A stretch of DNA of 32,088 nt from Alphaproteobacteria bacterium (GTDB lineage: Bacteria; Pseudomonadota; Alphaproteobacteria; Bin95): the NCBI GenBank assembly GCA_022827685.1, contig JAJEIH010000034.1, forward strand, positions 1-32,088, given 5' to 3'. The translations under genes were made by a program, and so were the position numbers. Below the pieces are notes generated by a model. The model had not been told where the DNA came from. It made no database searches and saw only the letters and a program-made list of their open reading frames with translations. How positions within the stretch are numbered: the stretch's first letter is position 1; each line of letters begins with the position of its first letter. Positions 23,525-31,951 of this stretch are shown here, piece by piece.

Positions 23525-24259
23525 CTACAGAAAATCCCGCTCATGTACGATTGCCGTCAGATAGCCTGCGGCCAGAAGCCGGCGGGTGTCGGTCATCTCC
23601 AGCGGCTGTTCCCGGCGCCAGACGTCAAGCACGTCGCGCGCAAGGTTGCCGGCCGCGGCCCGGATCCTGGCATCGTAAAGGGCCATCCGGTCATCGTCCT
23701 CGTCGGCGTCGGCCCGGCCGGACAACACCCGTGCGATTTCGACGGCTTCCGTGTTGTTTGGCCCGAATGCCTGCTCGCGTTCGGCAAGAGCGGCAGCGAG
23801 CAGGGCATCGGCTGTTTCATCGTCGTCCAGGAAGAGCCGGGCAATCGCGAGGTTGAAGCGGGTAAGGGCCGCTGCACCGCCCAGGAACTCGCGATGCCTC
23901 GCCCGCCGGACGTCGCCATAGGCCGCGACATGGCGTTGTTCCATGCGCTGGTGATAGAGCGAACTGCGGGCCACGGCGCTGACCGCCATGCCCCGCGTCC
24001 ACTCCAGCGCGGCGTCCCACGCGACGAGCGCCGACGACAGGGCGCGGGCCGCGGCGTCATGATCCTGATCGACCAGCAGGGCGAGCGCGCTGTTGTTCCG
24101 GCTGGCGGCCCGGCGCGGATCACCCTCGGGAAAGTCCCCCGCCAGGGCGGCTGCCCGCCGCCACAGGTGGACAGCCTCTTCGCGCCGCGCCGCGCGGTAA
24201 GCTTCGAGTGCGGCAGCCGAGAGAGCGTCCCACTCCCATTCAGCCGCCATACCCGCCAT
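23525..24259 (-). CDS. Predicted all-helical repeat (TPR-like) protein downstream of tmm
   Basis: A 244-residue protein without signal peptide, membrane segment or catalytic motif. It is rich in Ala, Arg, Leu and Glu and is built of helical pairs resembling tetratricopeptide repeats (for example AALEAYRAARREEAVHLWRRAA, then ALTRFNLAIARLFLDDDETADALLAAALAERE about 120 residues later). I chose the ATG at 24257-24259; an in-frame ATG three codons later is equally possible. It lies 20 bp after the tmm stop in the same orientation, so it is probably co-transcribed, and its end is 22 bp from the end of the convergent lyase gene. The function is unknown; TPR-like proteins usually act as protein-binding scaffolds. 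Confidence 0.7.
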   Translation of the reverse strand: MAGMAAEWEWDALSAAALEAYRAARREEAVHLWRRAAALAGDFPEGDPRRAASRNNSALALLVDQDHDAAARALSSALVAWDAALEWTRGMAVSAVARSSLYHQRMEQRHVAAYGDVRRARHREFLGGAAALTRFNLAIARLFLDDDETADALLAAALAEREQAFGPNNTEAVEIARVLSGRADADEDDDRMALYDARIRAAAGNLARDVLDVWRREQPLEMTDTRRLLAAGYLTAIVHERDFL

Positions 24260-24279
24260 GACCGGGCGTTCGGGCAGCG

Positions 24280-25623
24280 TCAATCGTCCCGGAGATAGCT
24301 CTCCATCGAATCGTCCAGGGCATCGACCCAGGCAGTGTGGTGGATCGGGGCCATGGTGCCGGTCATCACCGACTTGTACGCATTGTCCCGGAACGTCATG
24401 ATGTTCTGCTTCTTGTGCTTCTTCCACTGGAAGAAGGCGTCATTCGCGCCGTCCACGTCGAAGCTCGGATAGTCGGTGTCGGCGATCAGTTCCCTGACAT
24501 AGTCGCCCTGATAGCGGATCGCGGCATAGTCGTCCTCGAGGGCGTCTTCCCTGGCCACCCGTTCGGCAACATCGGCGGCCCGGGCGTCACGGTCCGGCAC
24601 CTGGATGCGGCCCATGATGACGTCGCGCGCATACCAGGCCTGAGCGTCGAACATGTTGAAGGTATACCACTGGTCCTGCATGCCGAGGTAGAACAGCTTC
24701 GGATTGTCCACCCACACGACGCCCTTGTAGAGGTCGGCCGTCGCCAGCCGGTTGGCGCTCCGAAGGCGGAGCTCCGGCGCCATGAAGGGGAAGTAGTGGA
24801 GATAGCCGGTGCACAGGATGATGGCATCGACATCTGCCTTCGAGCCGTCCTTGAAGGTGCAGGTGTTGCCCTCGACCTTCTGCAGCAGCGGCACCTCTTT
24901 CCAGTTGTCCGGCCAGTCGAAGCCCATGGCCGCGGTGCGGTGGCTGACGGTGACGGACCTGCAGCCGTATTTCCAGCACTGGGAGCCGATGTCCTCGGCC
25001 GAGTAGCTGGTGCCGATAATCAGGATGTCCTTGTCCCTGAACTCGACGGCGTCGCGGAAATCATGGGCGTGCAGCACACGGCCGTTGAACCGGTCCAGGC
25101 CGTCGAAATGCGGCACGTTCGGGGTCGAGAAATGACCGGTCGCGACGACGACATGATCGAAGCTCTCGGTGGCCTCCTCGTCAGTCGCGAGATTGTGCGC
25201 CGTGACGGCGAACTGTCCCGTCGCGTCGTCATAGTCGACCCGCCGGACCGTCGTCCGGAAGCGGATCGCATCGCGCACGCCCGCCCTTTTCACCCGGCCC
25301 TCGATGTAGTCGAACAGCACCTCGCGCGGCGGGTAGGAGGCGATCTGCTTGCCGAAATGCTCCTCGAAGGTGTAGTCCGCGAACTCCAGTCCCTCCTTGG
25401 GGCCGTTCGACCACAAATACCGGTACATCGAGCAATGGACCGGCTCGCCGTATTCATCCAGCCCGGTGCGCCACGTGTAGTTCCACAAGCCGCCCCAGTC
25501 CGCCTGTTTCTCGTAGCAGACGATTTCCGGCACGTCCGCCCCGCCGTCCTTCGCCGACTGGAACGCCCTCAACTGGGCGAGGCCGGACGGCCCCGCACCG
25601 ATCACAGCAACCCGTTTGCCCAT
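24280..25623 (-). CDS. tmm: Trimethylamine monooxygenase (flavin-containing monooxygenase)
   Basis: A 447-residue bacterial flavin-containing monooxygenase. FAD motif GAGPSG lies at residues 9-14, the FMO fingerprint F179-X-G181-X3-H185 ([11 protein letters not shown]) follows, and the NADPH-binding GTSYSAED is at 204-211. Long blocks typical of Tmm are present: [53 protein letters not shown] and a C-terminal [20 protein letters not shown]. The enzyme oxidises TMA to TMAO with NADPH and oxygen in the cytoplasm, and relatives also act on dimethyl sulfide. The ATG at 25621-25623 gives the normal length. A perfect pair of decamer repeats lies 83-102 bp upstream. The product would be the substrate of Tdm encoded nearby. 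Confidence 0.95.
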   Translation of the reverse strand: MGKRVAVIGAGPSGLAQLRAFQSAKDGGADVPEIVCYEKQADWGGLWNYTWRTGLDEYGEPVHCSMYRYLWSNGPKEGLEFADYTFEEHFGKQIASYPPREVLFDYIEGRVKRAGVRDAIRFRTTVRRVDYDDATGQFAVTAHNLATDEEATESFDHVVVATGHFSTPNVPHFDGLDRFNGRVLHAHDFRDAVEFRDKDILIIGTSYSAEDIGSQCWKYGCRSVTVSHRTAAMGFDWPDNWKEVPLLQKVEGNTCTFKDGSKADVDAIILCTGYLHYFPFMAPELRLRSANRLATADLYKGVVWVDNPKLFYLGMQDQWYTFNMFDAQAWYARDVIMGRIQVPDRDARAADVAERVAREDALEDDYAAIRYQGDYVRELIADTDYPSFDVDGANDAFFQWKKHKKQNIMTFRDNAYKSVMTGTMAPIHHTAWVDALDDSMESYLRDD

Positions 25624-25705
25624 GGCCCTAACTCACTGTCCTGGCCGGCGTTCCGGTCTGACCCGGAGCGCCCGCACGGTTTCAAGATTCGCCTCAGCGG
25701 CCGAA

Positions 25706-25725
25706 ACCAATCTACACCAATCTAC
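25706..25725. promoter_or_regulatory. Perfect decamer duplication upstream of tmm
   Basis: ACCAATCTAC occurs twice back to back (25706-25715 and 25716-25725), 83-102 bp before the tmm start codon. On the tmm strand each unit contains ATTGGT. Confidence 0.65.
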
Positions 25726-25910
25726 GTCGCGTTGTGTCAACTTTCGCCCGCATGGTCTCGGTTCAAGGCGGTGATTCGGCCAATCCGTGACCGCGCGCAG
25801 TTAAGCGCACCAATGACATTAATGCATATTTCTCTTGCATTCAGCCCTTAATTTGCCATTCTATTCGGGAGTGACCGCAATCGTGCGCATTCGGGCGAGC
25901 TGTCGTGCGA

Positions 25911-25928
25911 ATTGGTCAGAATTGGTCT
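25911..25928. promoter_or_regulatory. Decamer repeat pair upstream of the ABC transporter operon
   Basis: Two identical ATTGGTC copies at 25911 and 25921 are exactly 10 bp apart. They lie 134-151 bp before the start of the substrate-binding protein gene. Confidence 0.6.
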
Positions 25929-26061
25929 TGGCACTGACGGATCGTTCTCCGGTTACGGTCGAGCTGGCCTTGCGGCGCGTTGCCGGGCTGCCGATCAGTC
26001 CGATAACGATATCGCGGGGCAACGGGCGCCGGGGCCGGCGCATCAATTCTGGGAGGCACGT

Positions 26062-27372
26062 ATGTCGCGCAAGTCACTTGACCGCAAAATCAGCAGGCGA
26101 AAGTTTCTGGGAACCACGGCGGCGTCGGGGACGGCGCTGGCGGCGATGGGCAGCGGCCTGTCGCGTGTCGCCTTCGCCGACAGCCATACCATCAAGATCG
26201 GCTTCCTGGCTCCGCTCACCGGCCCGGTGTCGGCCTGGGGCAAGCCTGGCCTGGACGGCTGCCTCATCTGGGCGGACTGGGTCAACGCCAAGGGCGGGGT
26301 CAACATCGGCGGCCAGTCGTACAACATCGAATTCGTCGGCTACGACAATGAATACGATGCCGCCAAGGCGCGGACCGGCGCCACCAAGCTCATCAAGGAG
26401 GACGGCGTCAAGTTCATCATGATGCTGGGCGGCGACACCTGGCCCGGCGTGCAGAAGATCGCCGAACGCGAGGGCATGCTGTTTTCGACGCTGCTGCCGA
26501 GCGACCTCTCTCCCGACACCAAGACCCTGCTGGCGCCCTGCGAGGTGCATCCCATCTACAACGTGACCGGGGTCGAGTGGATGGCGGAGAACAAGCCGGA
26601 CCTGAAAACCGCCGTCATATGCGCGCAGGATGATGCCCTCGGAAAGCCTTCGGTGGCGACCTATCTGGCCGCCTTCGAGGCAGCCGGGATCGAGATGCAG
26701 GACGAGCCCCTGTTCTTCGACCCGGCGACCACGGACTTCGCGCCGGTCATGACCAAGCTGCTGGCCGGGAACCCGGACATCCTGTGCCTGGACACCTGCT
26801 ACGCCGACTACGTCCATCCGCTCTGCGAACAGGCGTTCCAGCAGGGCTACAAGGGGCAGATCATTTCCTGCACCGCCGACTTCTACCAGAAGATCATCGA
26901 GAAGACGTCGGCGGAGTTCATGGAAGGCTTCATCTTCCAGTTCCCGGACTTCGACGACCCGGCGCTGAACAGCGAGGGGGTGAACTTCGTCAACCCGAAC
27001 GAGTTCTACGCGGAATACGCCAAGCGTTACGGCGCCTCGGAGTGGAGCGCCGTTTCCTGGGAATACGCCTCGATCATGGATCTGTGGGCCGACGCCGCGG
27101 GCAAGGCGGGCAGCGCCGAGCCGGCGGCCGTCCTGGAAGCGATGAAGGCCGGCGGCACCGGCAAGCACGCCTTCGGCACCGCCGACTGGTGGGGCACGGA
27201 GCTGTTCGGCATCGACAACGCCCTGGTCGGCAACTGGCCGGTCGTGGCGATCGAAGGCGGCAAGGCCACGATCAAGGAGTTCAGGTCCATTCCCGCCTGG
27301 TGGGACAAGCACAAGGACCTGATGATCAAGCACATGACGGCGCTCGGCCAGATGTGGAACCAGCGCGGGTAA
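26062..27372 (+). CDS. Amino-acid/amide-type ABC transporter substrate-binding protein, Tat-exported
   Basis: A 436-residue periplasmic binding protein of the LivK/UrtA-like superfamily. The N-terminus carries a twin-arginine signal (SRRKFLG at residues 11-17, hydrophobic stretch, then AFADSHT as a likely cleavage area). Mature sequence opens with the family pattern IKIGFLAPLTGPVSAWG. The start follows GGGAGG at 26051-26056. It heads an operon of two permeases and two ATPases. The family binds branched-chain amino acids, amides, urea and similar compounds, so the substrate cannot be read directly. The upstream decamer pair suggests co-regulation with tmm and gmaS, and thus perhaps a methylated amine, amide or glutamate derivative as substrate. 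Confidence 0.85.
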   Translation: MSRKSLDRKISRRKFLGTTAASGTALAAMGSGLSRVAFADSHTIKIGFLAPLTGPVSAWGKPGLDGCLIWADWVNAKGGVNIGGQSYNIEFVGYDNEYDAAKARTGATKLIKEDGVKFIMMLGGDTWPGVQKIAEREGMLFSTLLPSDLSPDTKTLLAPCEVHPIYNVTGVEWMAENKPDLKTAVICAQDDALGKPSVATYLAAFEAAGIEMQDEPLFFDPATTDFAPVMTKLLAGNPDILCLDTCYADYVHPLCEQAFQQGYKGQIISCTADFYQKIIEKTSAEFMEGFIFQFPDFDDPALNSEGVNFVNPNEFYAEYAKRYGASEWSAVSWEYASIMDLWADAAGKAGSAEPAAVLEAMKAGGTGKHAFGTADWWGTELFGIDNALVGNWPVVAIEGGKATIKEFRSIPAWWDKHKDLMIKHMTALGQMWNQRG

Positions 27373-27416
27373 CGCTCCGCGTTCCTCATGGCCGCGCCGC
27401 CGTGCTACCAATGGCA

Positions 27417-27445
27417 GCCGGGGCCGGGCACCGCCCGGTCCCGGC
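27417..27445 (+). other. Strong intercistronic hairpin between binding protein and permease genes
   Basis: GCCGGGGCCGGGC (27417-27429) pairs with GCCCGGTCCCGGC (27433-27445) over 13 bp with one G-U pair and an ACC loop. No T-run follows. Such hairpins commonly protect the 3' end of binding-protein mRNA so that it exceeds the permease mRNA. Confidence 0.7.
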
Positions 27446-27479
27446 ATCGTTTGTCCGCCCCGGCCGTTGAGACACGCTG

Positions 27480-28343
27480 ATGGACCTGCTGTGGCAGACC
27501 GCCGTCAACGCGACCTATGCCGCGAGCTACATGGCGCTCATCGCCGTCGGTCTGGTCATGATCTTCGGCGTCATGGGCGTCATCAATTTCGCCCATGGCG
27601 AGCTCTACATGGTGGGCGCCTATTGCGTGGTGTTCCTCTACGCGCAGGAGAACTTCCCCTTCCTGCTCGCGGTCGCAGCGGGCCTCGTCTTCGTCGGCAT
27701 TGTCGGTATCGTCATGGAACGAACGATGTTCCGCCCGCTGCGCGACAATCCGCTGGGCGGCCTTATCGCCTCCATCGGCTTCCTGCTGATCCTGCAAACG
27801 CTGGCCGTGCTGGGCTTCGGCCGGCGCATGGGCCATGTGCCGCCCGCGACCCAGGACAAGGCGGAGATTTTCGGCGCGGTCCTCACCTATCAGCGGCTCT
27901 TCGTGATCCTCGCCGCCATCCTGCTGCTCGCCGCTCTGTGGGCCTTCCTCAGGCGTTCGAAATTCGGCCGGGCCCTGCGCGCCTGCGCCCAGGACGCCGA
28001 GGCCGCCTCCCTGCAAGGCATCTCGATGAACCAGACGGCGCGCATCGCCATGTTCATCGGCGCTGCGCTCGCGGGCGTGGCCGGCGCGCTGACGGCGCCC
28101 CTGGTGAGCCCGACGCCCTATATCGGCCATTCGATCATCGTCACCGCCTTCATCATCATCATCGTCGGCGGCGTGGGCAGCCTTGAAGGCGCGGTCATCG
28201 CGGCGGTGCTCTACGCCTTCGTCCACACCTTCGTCACGACCTTCTTCGACGGGGTGATCGCCAACATCGTCGGGCTGGCGCTCATGTTTGCCGTGCTGGT
28301 GGTGCGGCCGACCGGCCTGTTCGGAGCGCGGGAACGTGCCTGA
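27480..28343 (+). CDS. Branched-chain-amino-acid-type ABC transporter permease 1 (LivH-like)
   Basis: A 287-residue, very hydrophobic inner-membrane permease of the LivH class. The conserved opening GLVMIFGVMGVINFAHGELYMVGAY (about residues 23-47) is diagnostic, and the C-terminal coupling region ends with FIIIIVGGVGSLEGAVIAA and VVRPTGLFG. It would form half of the transport channel with the next gene product. The ATG at 27480 is 107 bp after the binding-protein gene, beyond a strong hairpin; the ribosome-binding site is weak. It is followed at once by the second permease gene, with an 8-bp overlap. The substrate is unknown. Confidence 0.88.
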   Translation: MDLLWQTAVNATYAASYMALIAVGLVMIFGVMGVINFAHGELYMVGAYCVVFLYAQENFPFLLAVAAGLVFVGIVGIVMERTMFRPLRDNPLGGLIASIGFLLILQTLAVLGFGRRMGHVPPATQDKAEIFGAVLTYQRLFVILAAILLLAALWAFLRRSKFGRALRACAQDAEAASLQGISMNQTARIAMFIGAALAGVAGALTAPLVSPTPYIGHSIIVTAFIIIIVGGVGSLEGAVIAAVLYAFVHTFVTTFFDGVIANIVGLALMFAVLVVRPTGLFGARERA

Positions 28344-29382
28344 AACGGCGGGCGCCATGCCGGCAGCCGGGACTGGCGGCGCGATCCGGCAGCTCGCCTG
28401 GCGGCTGCGGCTGGTCTTCCTGTTCGCGGCGCTGGCGGCCCTGCCCTACCTGCTGAGCTACTCGCAGCAGGAAATCGCGGTCCTGCTCGTCATCAACGTC
28501 CTCCTGGTTTCGAGCTATCGCCTGTTGACCCTGACCGGCGAATGGTCGCTCGGCCATGTCGTCATCATGGGGGTTGGGGCCTATGCCAGCGCGCTGCTGG
28601 CAAAGCAGCTGGGCGTTCCGGTGCCGCTTTCCATGCTCCTCGGCGGCGGCGCGGCGGCCGCCGTGGCCGCCATACTGAGCTTCCCGCTGTTCCGCATGAA
28701 GGGCTTCTATTTCCTGATCGGGTCCTTCGCGGCCGGCGAGATCATCCGGCTGATCTGGAAACGCTTCACGGATCCCTTCGGCGGCCCCAAGGGCCTGAAG
28801 CGCATCGATCCGTTTCCCGACATAGAAACCGGTTTCCTGTCGATCGATTTCTACGAGCCGGTCAACTACTACTTCCTGGCGCTGGTCGTGGTCTCGGCCT
28901 CGCTGTTCATCCTCTACCGCATCGAACGCTCGCGCATCGGGCTCACCTTCCACGCGATCCACTGGCAGGACCGGCTCGCCGAATCGGTCGGCGTGGACAC
29001 GTTCCGCTACCGCACGCTGGCCTTCGTCATCGCCTCCTTTTTCGCCGGGATCGCCGGCGCCCTCTACGCCCATTATGTCGGCGCGGTGAATCCGACCCGT
29101 TTCAGCGTCGATCAGATGGTCTATGTCCTGGTCTGGGCGGTCGTCGGCGGCACCGCGACCTTCCACGGCCCGATCCTCGGCGTCGTCGTGCTCACCGTCG
29201 TCAACGAGATCGTCCTGCGTGCGCTGGGCCTGGATACGGTGCGCCCGCTGATCTACGGCGCCATCCTGATCCTCTCCGTCCTCTACCTCCCGAACGGGCT
29301 TGAAAGCCTTGGAACCCGGCTCCGCGCCCGGCTGCAGCATTGGCGCGGCGGGCCGGACGCAACCGGAAGCGAGCCGGCATGA
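28336..29382 (+). CDS. Branched-chain-amino-acid-type ABC transporter permease 2 (LivM-like)
   Basis: A 348-residue inner-membrane permease of the LivM class. Blocks include RLLTLTGEWSLGHVVIMGVGAY (about residues 62-83), FPLFRMKGFYFLIGSFA and VIASFFAGIAGALYAHYVG, followed by a C-terminal segment ending ILSVLYLPNGLESLG. It pairs with the LivH-like protein. The GTG at 28336 overlaps the previous stop by 8 bp (GTGCCTGA) and has GGAGCG upstream. An in-frame ATG at 28357 is a less likely start because it would lose the coupling. The stop overlaps the first ATPase gene by 4 bp. Confidence 0.86.
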   Translation: MPETAGAMPAAGTGGAIRQLAWRLRLVFLFAALAALPYLLSYSQQEIAVLLVINVLLVSSYRLLTLTGEWSLGHVVIMGVGAYASALLAKQLGVPVPLSMLLGGGAAAAVAAILSFPLFRMKGFYFLIGSFAAGEIIRLIWKRFTDPFGGPKGLKRIDPFPDIETGFLSIDFYEPVNYYFLALVVVSASLFILYRIERSRIGLTFHAIHWQDRLAESVGVDTFRYRTLAFVIASFFAGIAGALYAHYVGAVNPTRFSVDQMVYVLVWAVVGGTATFHGPILGVVVLTVVNEIVLRALGLDTVRPLIYGAILILSVLYLPNGLESLGTRLRARLQHWRGGPDATGSEPA

Positions 29383-30176
29383 CCATGCAGGGCGAACGGC
29401 CGATTCTCGAAGCCCGCGGGCTGACCCGCCGGTTCGGCGGCCTGATCGCGGTCGACAATTTCAGCTTCTCGGTAAGCGAGGGCGCGATCCACGGCCTGAT
29501 CGGGCCGAACGGTGCGGGAAAGACGACCACCTTCAACGTGATCAGCGGCTTCTATGCGCCGAGCGCCGGGCGGGTGTTCTTTCGCGGCCTCGACATCTCG
29601 GGCCGCAAGACCAGCGCGCTCGCCGCGATGGGGCTGGTGCGCACCTTCCAGGGCTCGACCCTGTTCCAGGAATTCTCGGTTCTGGACAATATCCGGGTCG
29701 GGCGCCATCTCGGCGCCCGGGCCGGCTTCCTCAGCCGGCTGCTCGGCACGGACCGGCAGTCCGAGCGCGAAGCGGACGAAAGGGCGCGGGAGACGCTCGC
29801 CTTCTTCGGGCTGGAGGAACTGGCCGACGAGCCGGTGTCGAACCTGCCGCACGGCCACCAGCGAATGCTCGGCATGGCGGTCGCGCTGGCGGCGGAGCCG
29901 AAAGTGCTGCTGCTCGACGAGCCCTTCACCGGCATGAACCCGGAGGAGACCCGGTGCATGATGGCGCTGGTCCGGCGCATCCGCGAGGGCGGCGTCACGG
30001 TCATGCTGGTCGAGCATGACATGCAGGCGGTGATGAATCTCTGCGACACCATCACGGTGATGAATTTCGGCGCCCTGCTGGTCGAGGGCGCGCCCGAAGC
30101 GGTGCGCAACGATCCCGCGGTGATCGAAGCCTATCTCGGCTCGGCCGCGGCCGATGGAGCGGGCCATGTTGCTTGA
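29379..30176 (+). CDS. Branched-chain-amino-acid-type ABC transporter ATPase 1 (LivG-like)
   Basis: A 265-residue ATP-binding protein. Walker A is GPNGAGKTT near residues 43-51, the signature region is LPHGHQRMLG, Walker B is VLLLDEPFTGMNPEE, and the switch His lies in VEHDM. The LivG-type opening LTRRFGGLIAVDNFSF is clear. The ATG at 29379 overlaps the LivM-like stop (ATGA). It energises transport together with the next gene product, at the cytoplasmic face of the membrane. The signature Ser of LSYGxQ-type motifs is replaced by Pro-His, a modest variation within this class. Confidence 0.9.
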   Translation: MTMQGERPILEARGLTRRFGGLIAVDNFSFSVSEGAIHGLIGPNGAGKTTTFNVISGFYAPSAGRVFFRGLDISGRKTSALAAMGLVRTFQGSTLFQEFSVLDNIRVGRHLGARAGFLSRLLGTDRQSEREADERARETLAFFGLEELADEPVSNLPHGHQRMLGMAVALAAEPKVLLLDEPFTGMNPEETRCMMALVRRIREGGVTVMLVEHDMQAVMNLCDTITVMNFGALLVEGAPEAVRNDPAVIEAYLGSAAADGAGHVA

Positions 30177-30873
30177 GATCCGCGATATCGAGGTGCGCTA
30201 CCAGAAGACCGCGGCGCTCAGGGGCGTTTCGATGGCGGTGCCGGCGGGCGGCATCGTGACCATCATCGGCGCGAACGGCGCCGGCAAGACGACGACGCTC
30301 CGCGCCGTCTCCGGGCTTGAACCGCTGACCCGGGGCGAAATCCGCTTCGACGACGCAAGGATCGACGGGCTGGCGCCGGAAGAGATCGTGCGCCGCGGCA
30401 TCGCCCATGTGCCGGAAGGCCGGCGGGTGTTTCCGGACCTGACGGTCGAAGAAAACCTGCACACCGGCGCCTTCCTGCGAACCGACAGGGCCGCCGTCCA
30501 GAAGTCGCTGGAGGAGGTCTTCGGCCATTTTCCGCGCCTCGCCGAGCGGCGGCGGCAATGGGCGCGGTCGATGTCCGGTGGAGAGCAGCAGATGCTGGCG
30601 ATCGGCCGCGCGCTGATGAGCGCGCCCCGGGTGCTGTTGCTGGACGAGCCGTCGATGGGCCTGTCGCCGGTGATGGTCCAGGAGATCGCGCGGATCGTCG
30701 CCGACATTTCCGGGCGCGGCGTCCCGGTCGTGCTGGTCGAGCAGAACGCGGAAATGGCGCTGCGGCTTGCGCGGTATGCCTATGTGCTCGAAACCGGGGC
30801 GGTGGCGCTGGAAGGCCCGGCGGCCGACCTGCACGAGAACGCTCACGTCCGCCGCGCCTATCTTGGCGGATAG
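30166..30873 (+). CDS. Branched-chain-amino-acid-type ABC transporter ATPase 2 (LivF-like)
   Basis: A 235-residue ATP-binding protein. Walker A is GANGAGKTT near residues 34-42, the LivF block IAHVPEGRRVFPDLTVEENL follows, the signature is MSGGEQQMLAIGRAL, and Walker B is VLLLDEPSMGLSP with VEQNAEMAL after it. I chose the ATG at 30166 because GGAG lies 8 bp upstream and homology begins with MLLEIRDIEVRY; an ATG four codons earlier is possible. It overlaps the previous gene by 11 bp. It is the last transporter gene of the operon; 130 bp then separate it from the dehydrogenase gene. Confidence 0.9.
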   Translation: MLLEIRDIEVRYQKTAALRGVSMAVPAGGIVTIIGANGAGKTTTLRAVSGLEPLTRGEIRFDDARIDGLAPEEIVRRGIAHVPEGRRVFPDLTVEENLHTGAFLRTDRAAVQKSLEEVFGHFPRLAERRRQWARSMSGGEQQMLAIGRALMSAPRVLLLDEPSMGLSPVMVQEIARIVADISGRGVPVVLVEQNAEMALRLARYAYVLETGAVALEGPAADLHENAHVRRAYLGG

Positions 30874-31003
30874 CGCCGGCGCCCATGCTTGAATTCGGCG
30901 CGCCTCGTCGTAGGCTCCAGCGCGTCGCAGGGCCCGGGACCGTAGCCCGGGGCAATGAAACCGGTACGAGGCATGCCGGCCGCGCTTTCGAAAGGAGCGG
31001 AGG

Positions 31004-31951
31004 ATGAAACGGGTCTTCGTCACGCGGCGCCTGCCGGAACCGGTGGAGGCCCGGTTCGCCCGGTCGTTCGATACGGTCTGGAATGTCGATGACCGCAGAC
31101 TTTCGCCCGCCGACGTGGCGGCGGCGTGCGAGGGCATGGACGGGCTGGTCATCAACGCGAGCGAGCGTCTGGACGCCGCCGCCGTCACCGGCCTTCCGGC
31201 TTCGCTCAAGGCGGTGGCGACCTATTCGGTCGGACATGAGCACCTGGACCTCAACGCATTGCAGGCGCGGGGAATTCCGGTCGTCTATACGCCGGATGTG
31301 CTCAGCGCCACAGTCGCCGACGACGCCATGCTGCTGATGCTGGGCGCCGCCCGCCGGGCGCGCGAGGGGCAGGCGCTGATCGTCGAGGGCCGGTGGACGG
31401 GCTGGGGGCCGCGGCAACTGATCGGCACCGAAGTGACCGGCAAGCGGCTCGGCATTTTCGGCATGGGACGGATCGGACGCGAGATCGCCCGACGCGCGCG
31501 CGCCTTCGACATGGAGATCGGCTACCACAACCGCCGCCCCCTGGAGCCGGAGGCGGGCCTCTTCTTCGCCGACGAGGGAGCGTTTCTGGCCCGCACCGAC
31601 ATTCTGGTCATTGCCGCCCCCGCCTCTCCCGAGACCCGGCACTGGCTGAATGCGGAGCGCATCGCCCGCCTGCCGAAGGGCGCGCTCGCGGTCAACATCG
31701 CGCGCGGCAGCCTGGTCGATGACGAGGCGCTCATCGCAGCGGTGGAGAGCGGCCATCTGGCCGGCGCCGGCCTCGATGTCTTCGACGGCGAGCCGAATAT
31801 CCATCCCGGCTATCTCAGGGCGGACCGCATCTATGTGCAGCCCCATATCGGCAGCTCGACGATGGAGACCAGGCTCGCCATGGCCGAGCGTGCGATAACC
31901 GGCCTGGAAGCGCTGTTCCAGGGCCGCGACCCGCCCAACCGCCTCGTCTAG
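31004..31951 (+). CDS. D-2-hydroxyacid dehydrogenase (glyoxylate/hydroxypyruvate reductase type)
   Basis: A 315-residue NAD(P)-dependent 2-hydroxyacid dehydrogenase. The Rossmann motif is GIFGMGRIGREIA (about residues 149-161). The catalytic Arg lies in VNIARGSLVDDEAL, the Glu in DVFDGEPN, and the His in VQPHIGSST. Family members reduce glyoxylate or hydroxypyruvate, or oxidise glycerate; the exact substrate cannot be told. A link to one-carbon assimilation (serine cycle) is possible but inferred. The ATG at 31004 has a strong AAAGGAGCGGAGG ribosome-binding site. The TAG stop at 31949-31951 directly abuts the start of an IS630-like element. Confidence 0.9.
   Translation: MKRVFVTRRLPEPVEARFARSFDTVWNVDDRRLSPADVAAACEGMDGLVINASERLDAAAVTGLPASLKAVATYSVGHEHLDLNALQARGIPVVYTPDVLSATVADDAMLLMLGAARRAREGQALIVEGRWTGWGPRQLIGTEVTGKRLGIFGMGRIGREIARRARAFDMEIGYHNRRPLEPEAGLFFADEGAFLARTDILVIAAPASPETRHWLNAERIARLPKGALAVNIARGSLVDDEALIAAVESGHLAGAGLDVFDGEPNIHPGYLRADRIYVQPHIGSSTMETRLAMAERAITGLEALFQGRDPPNRLV

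Larger units (their letters stand above)
25624..26061. other. Divergent regulatory region between tmm and the ABC transporter operon
   Basis: This 438-bp stretch has no convincing gene. It carries two separate decamer-repeat pairs, one near each gene, and an AT-rich section around 25810-25865. Single unpaired CCAAT sequences near 25780 and 25810 do not show 10-bp phasing. Confidence 0.6.
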
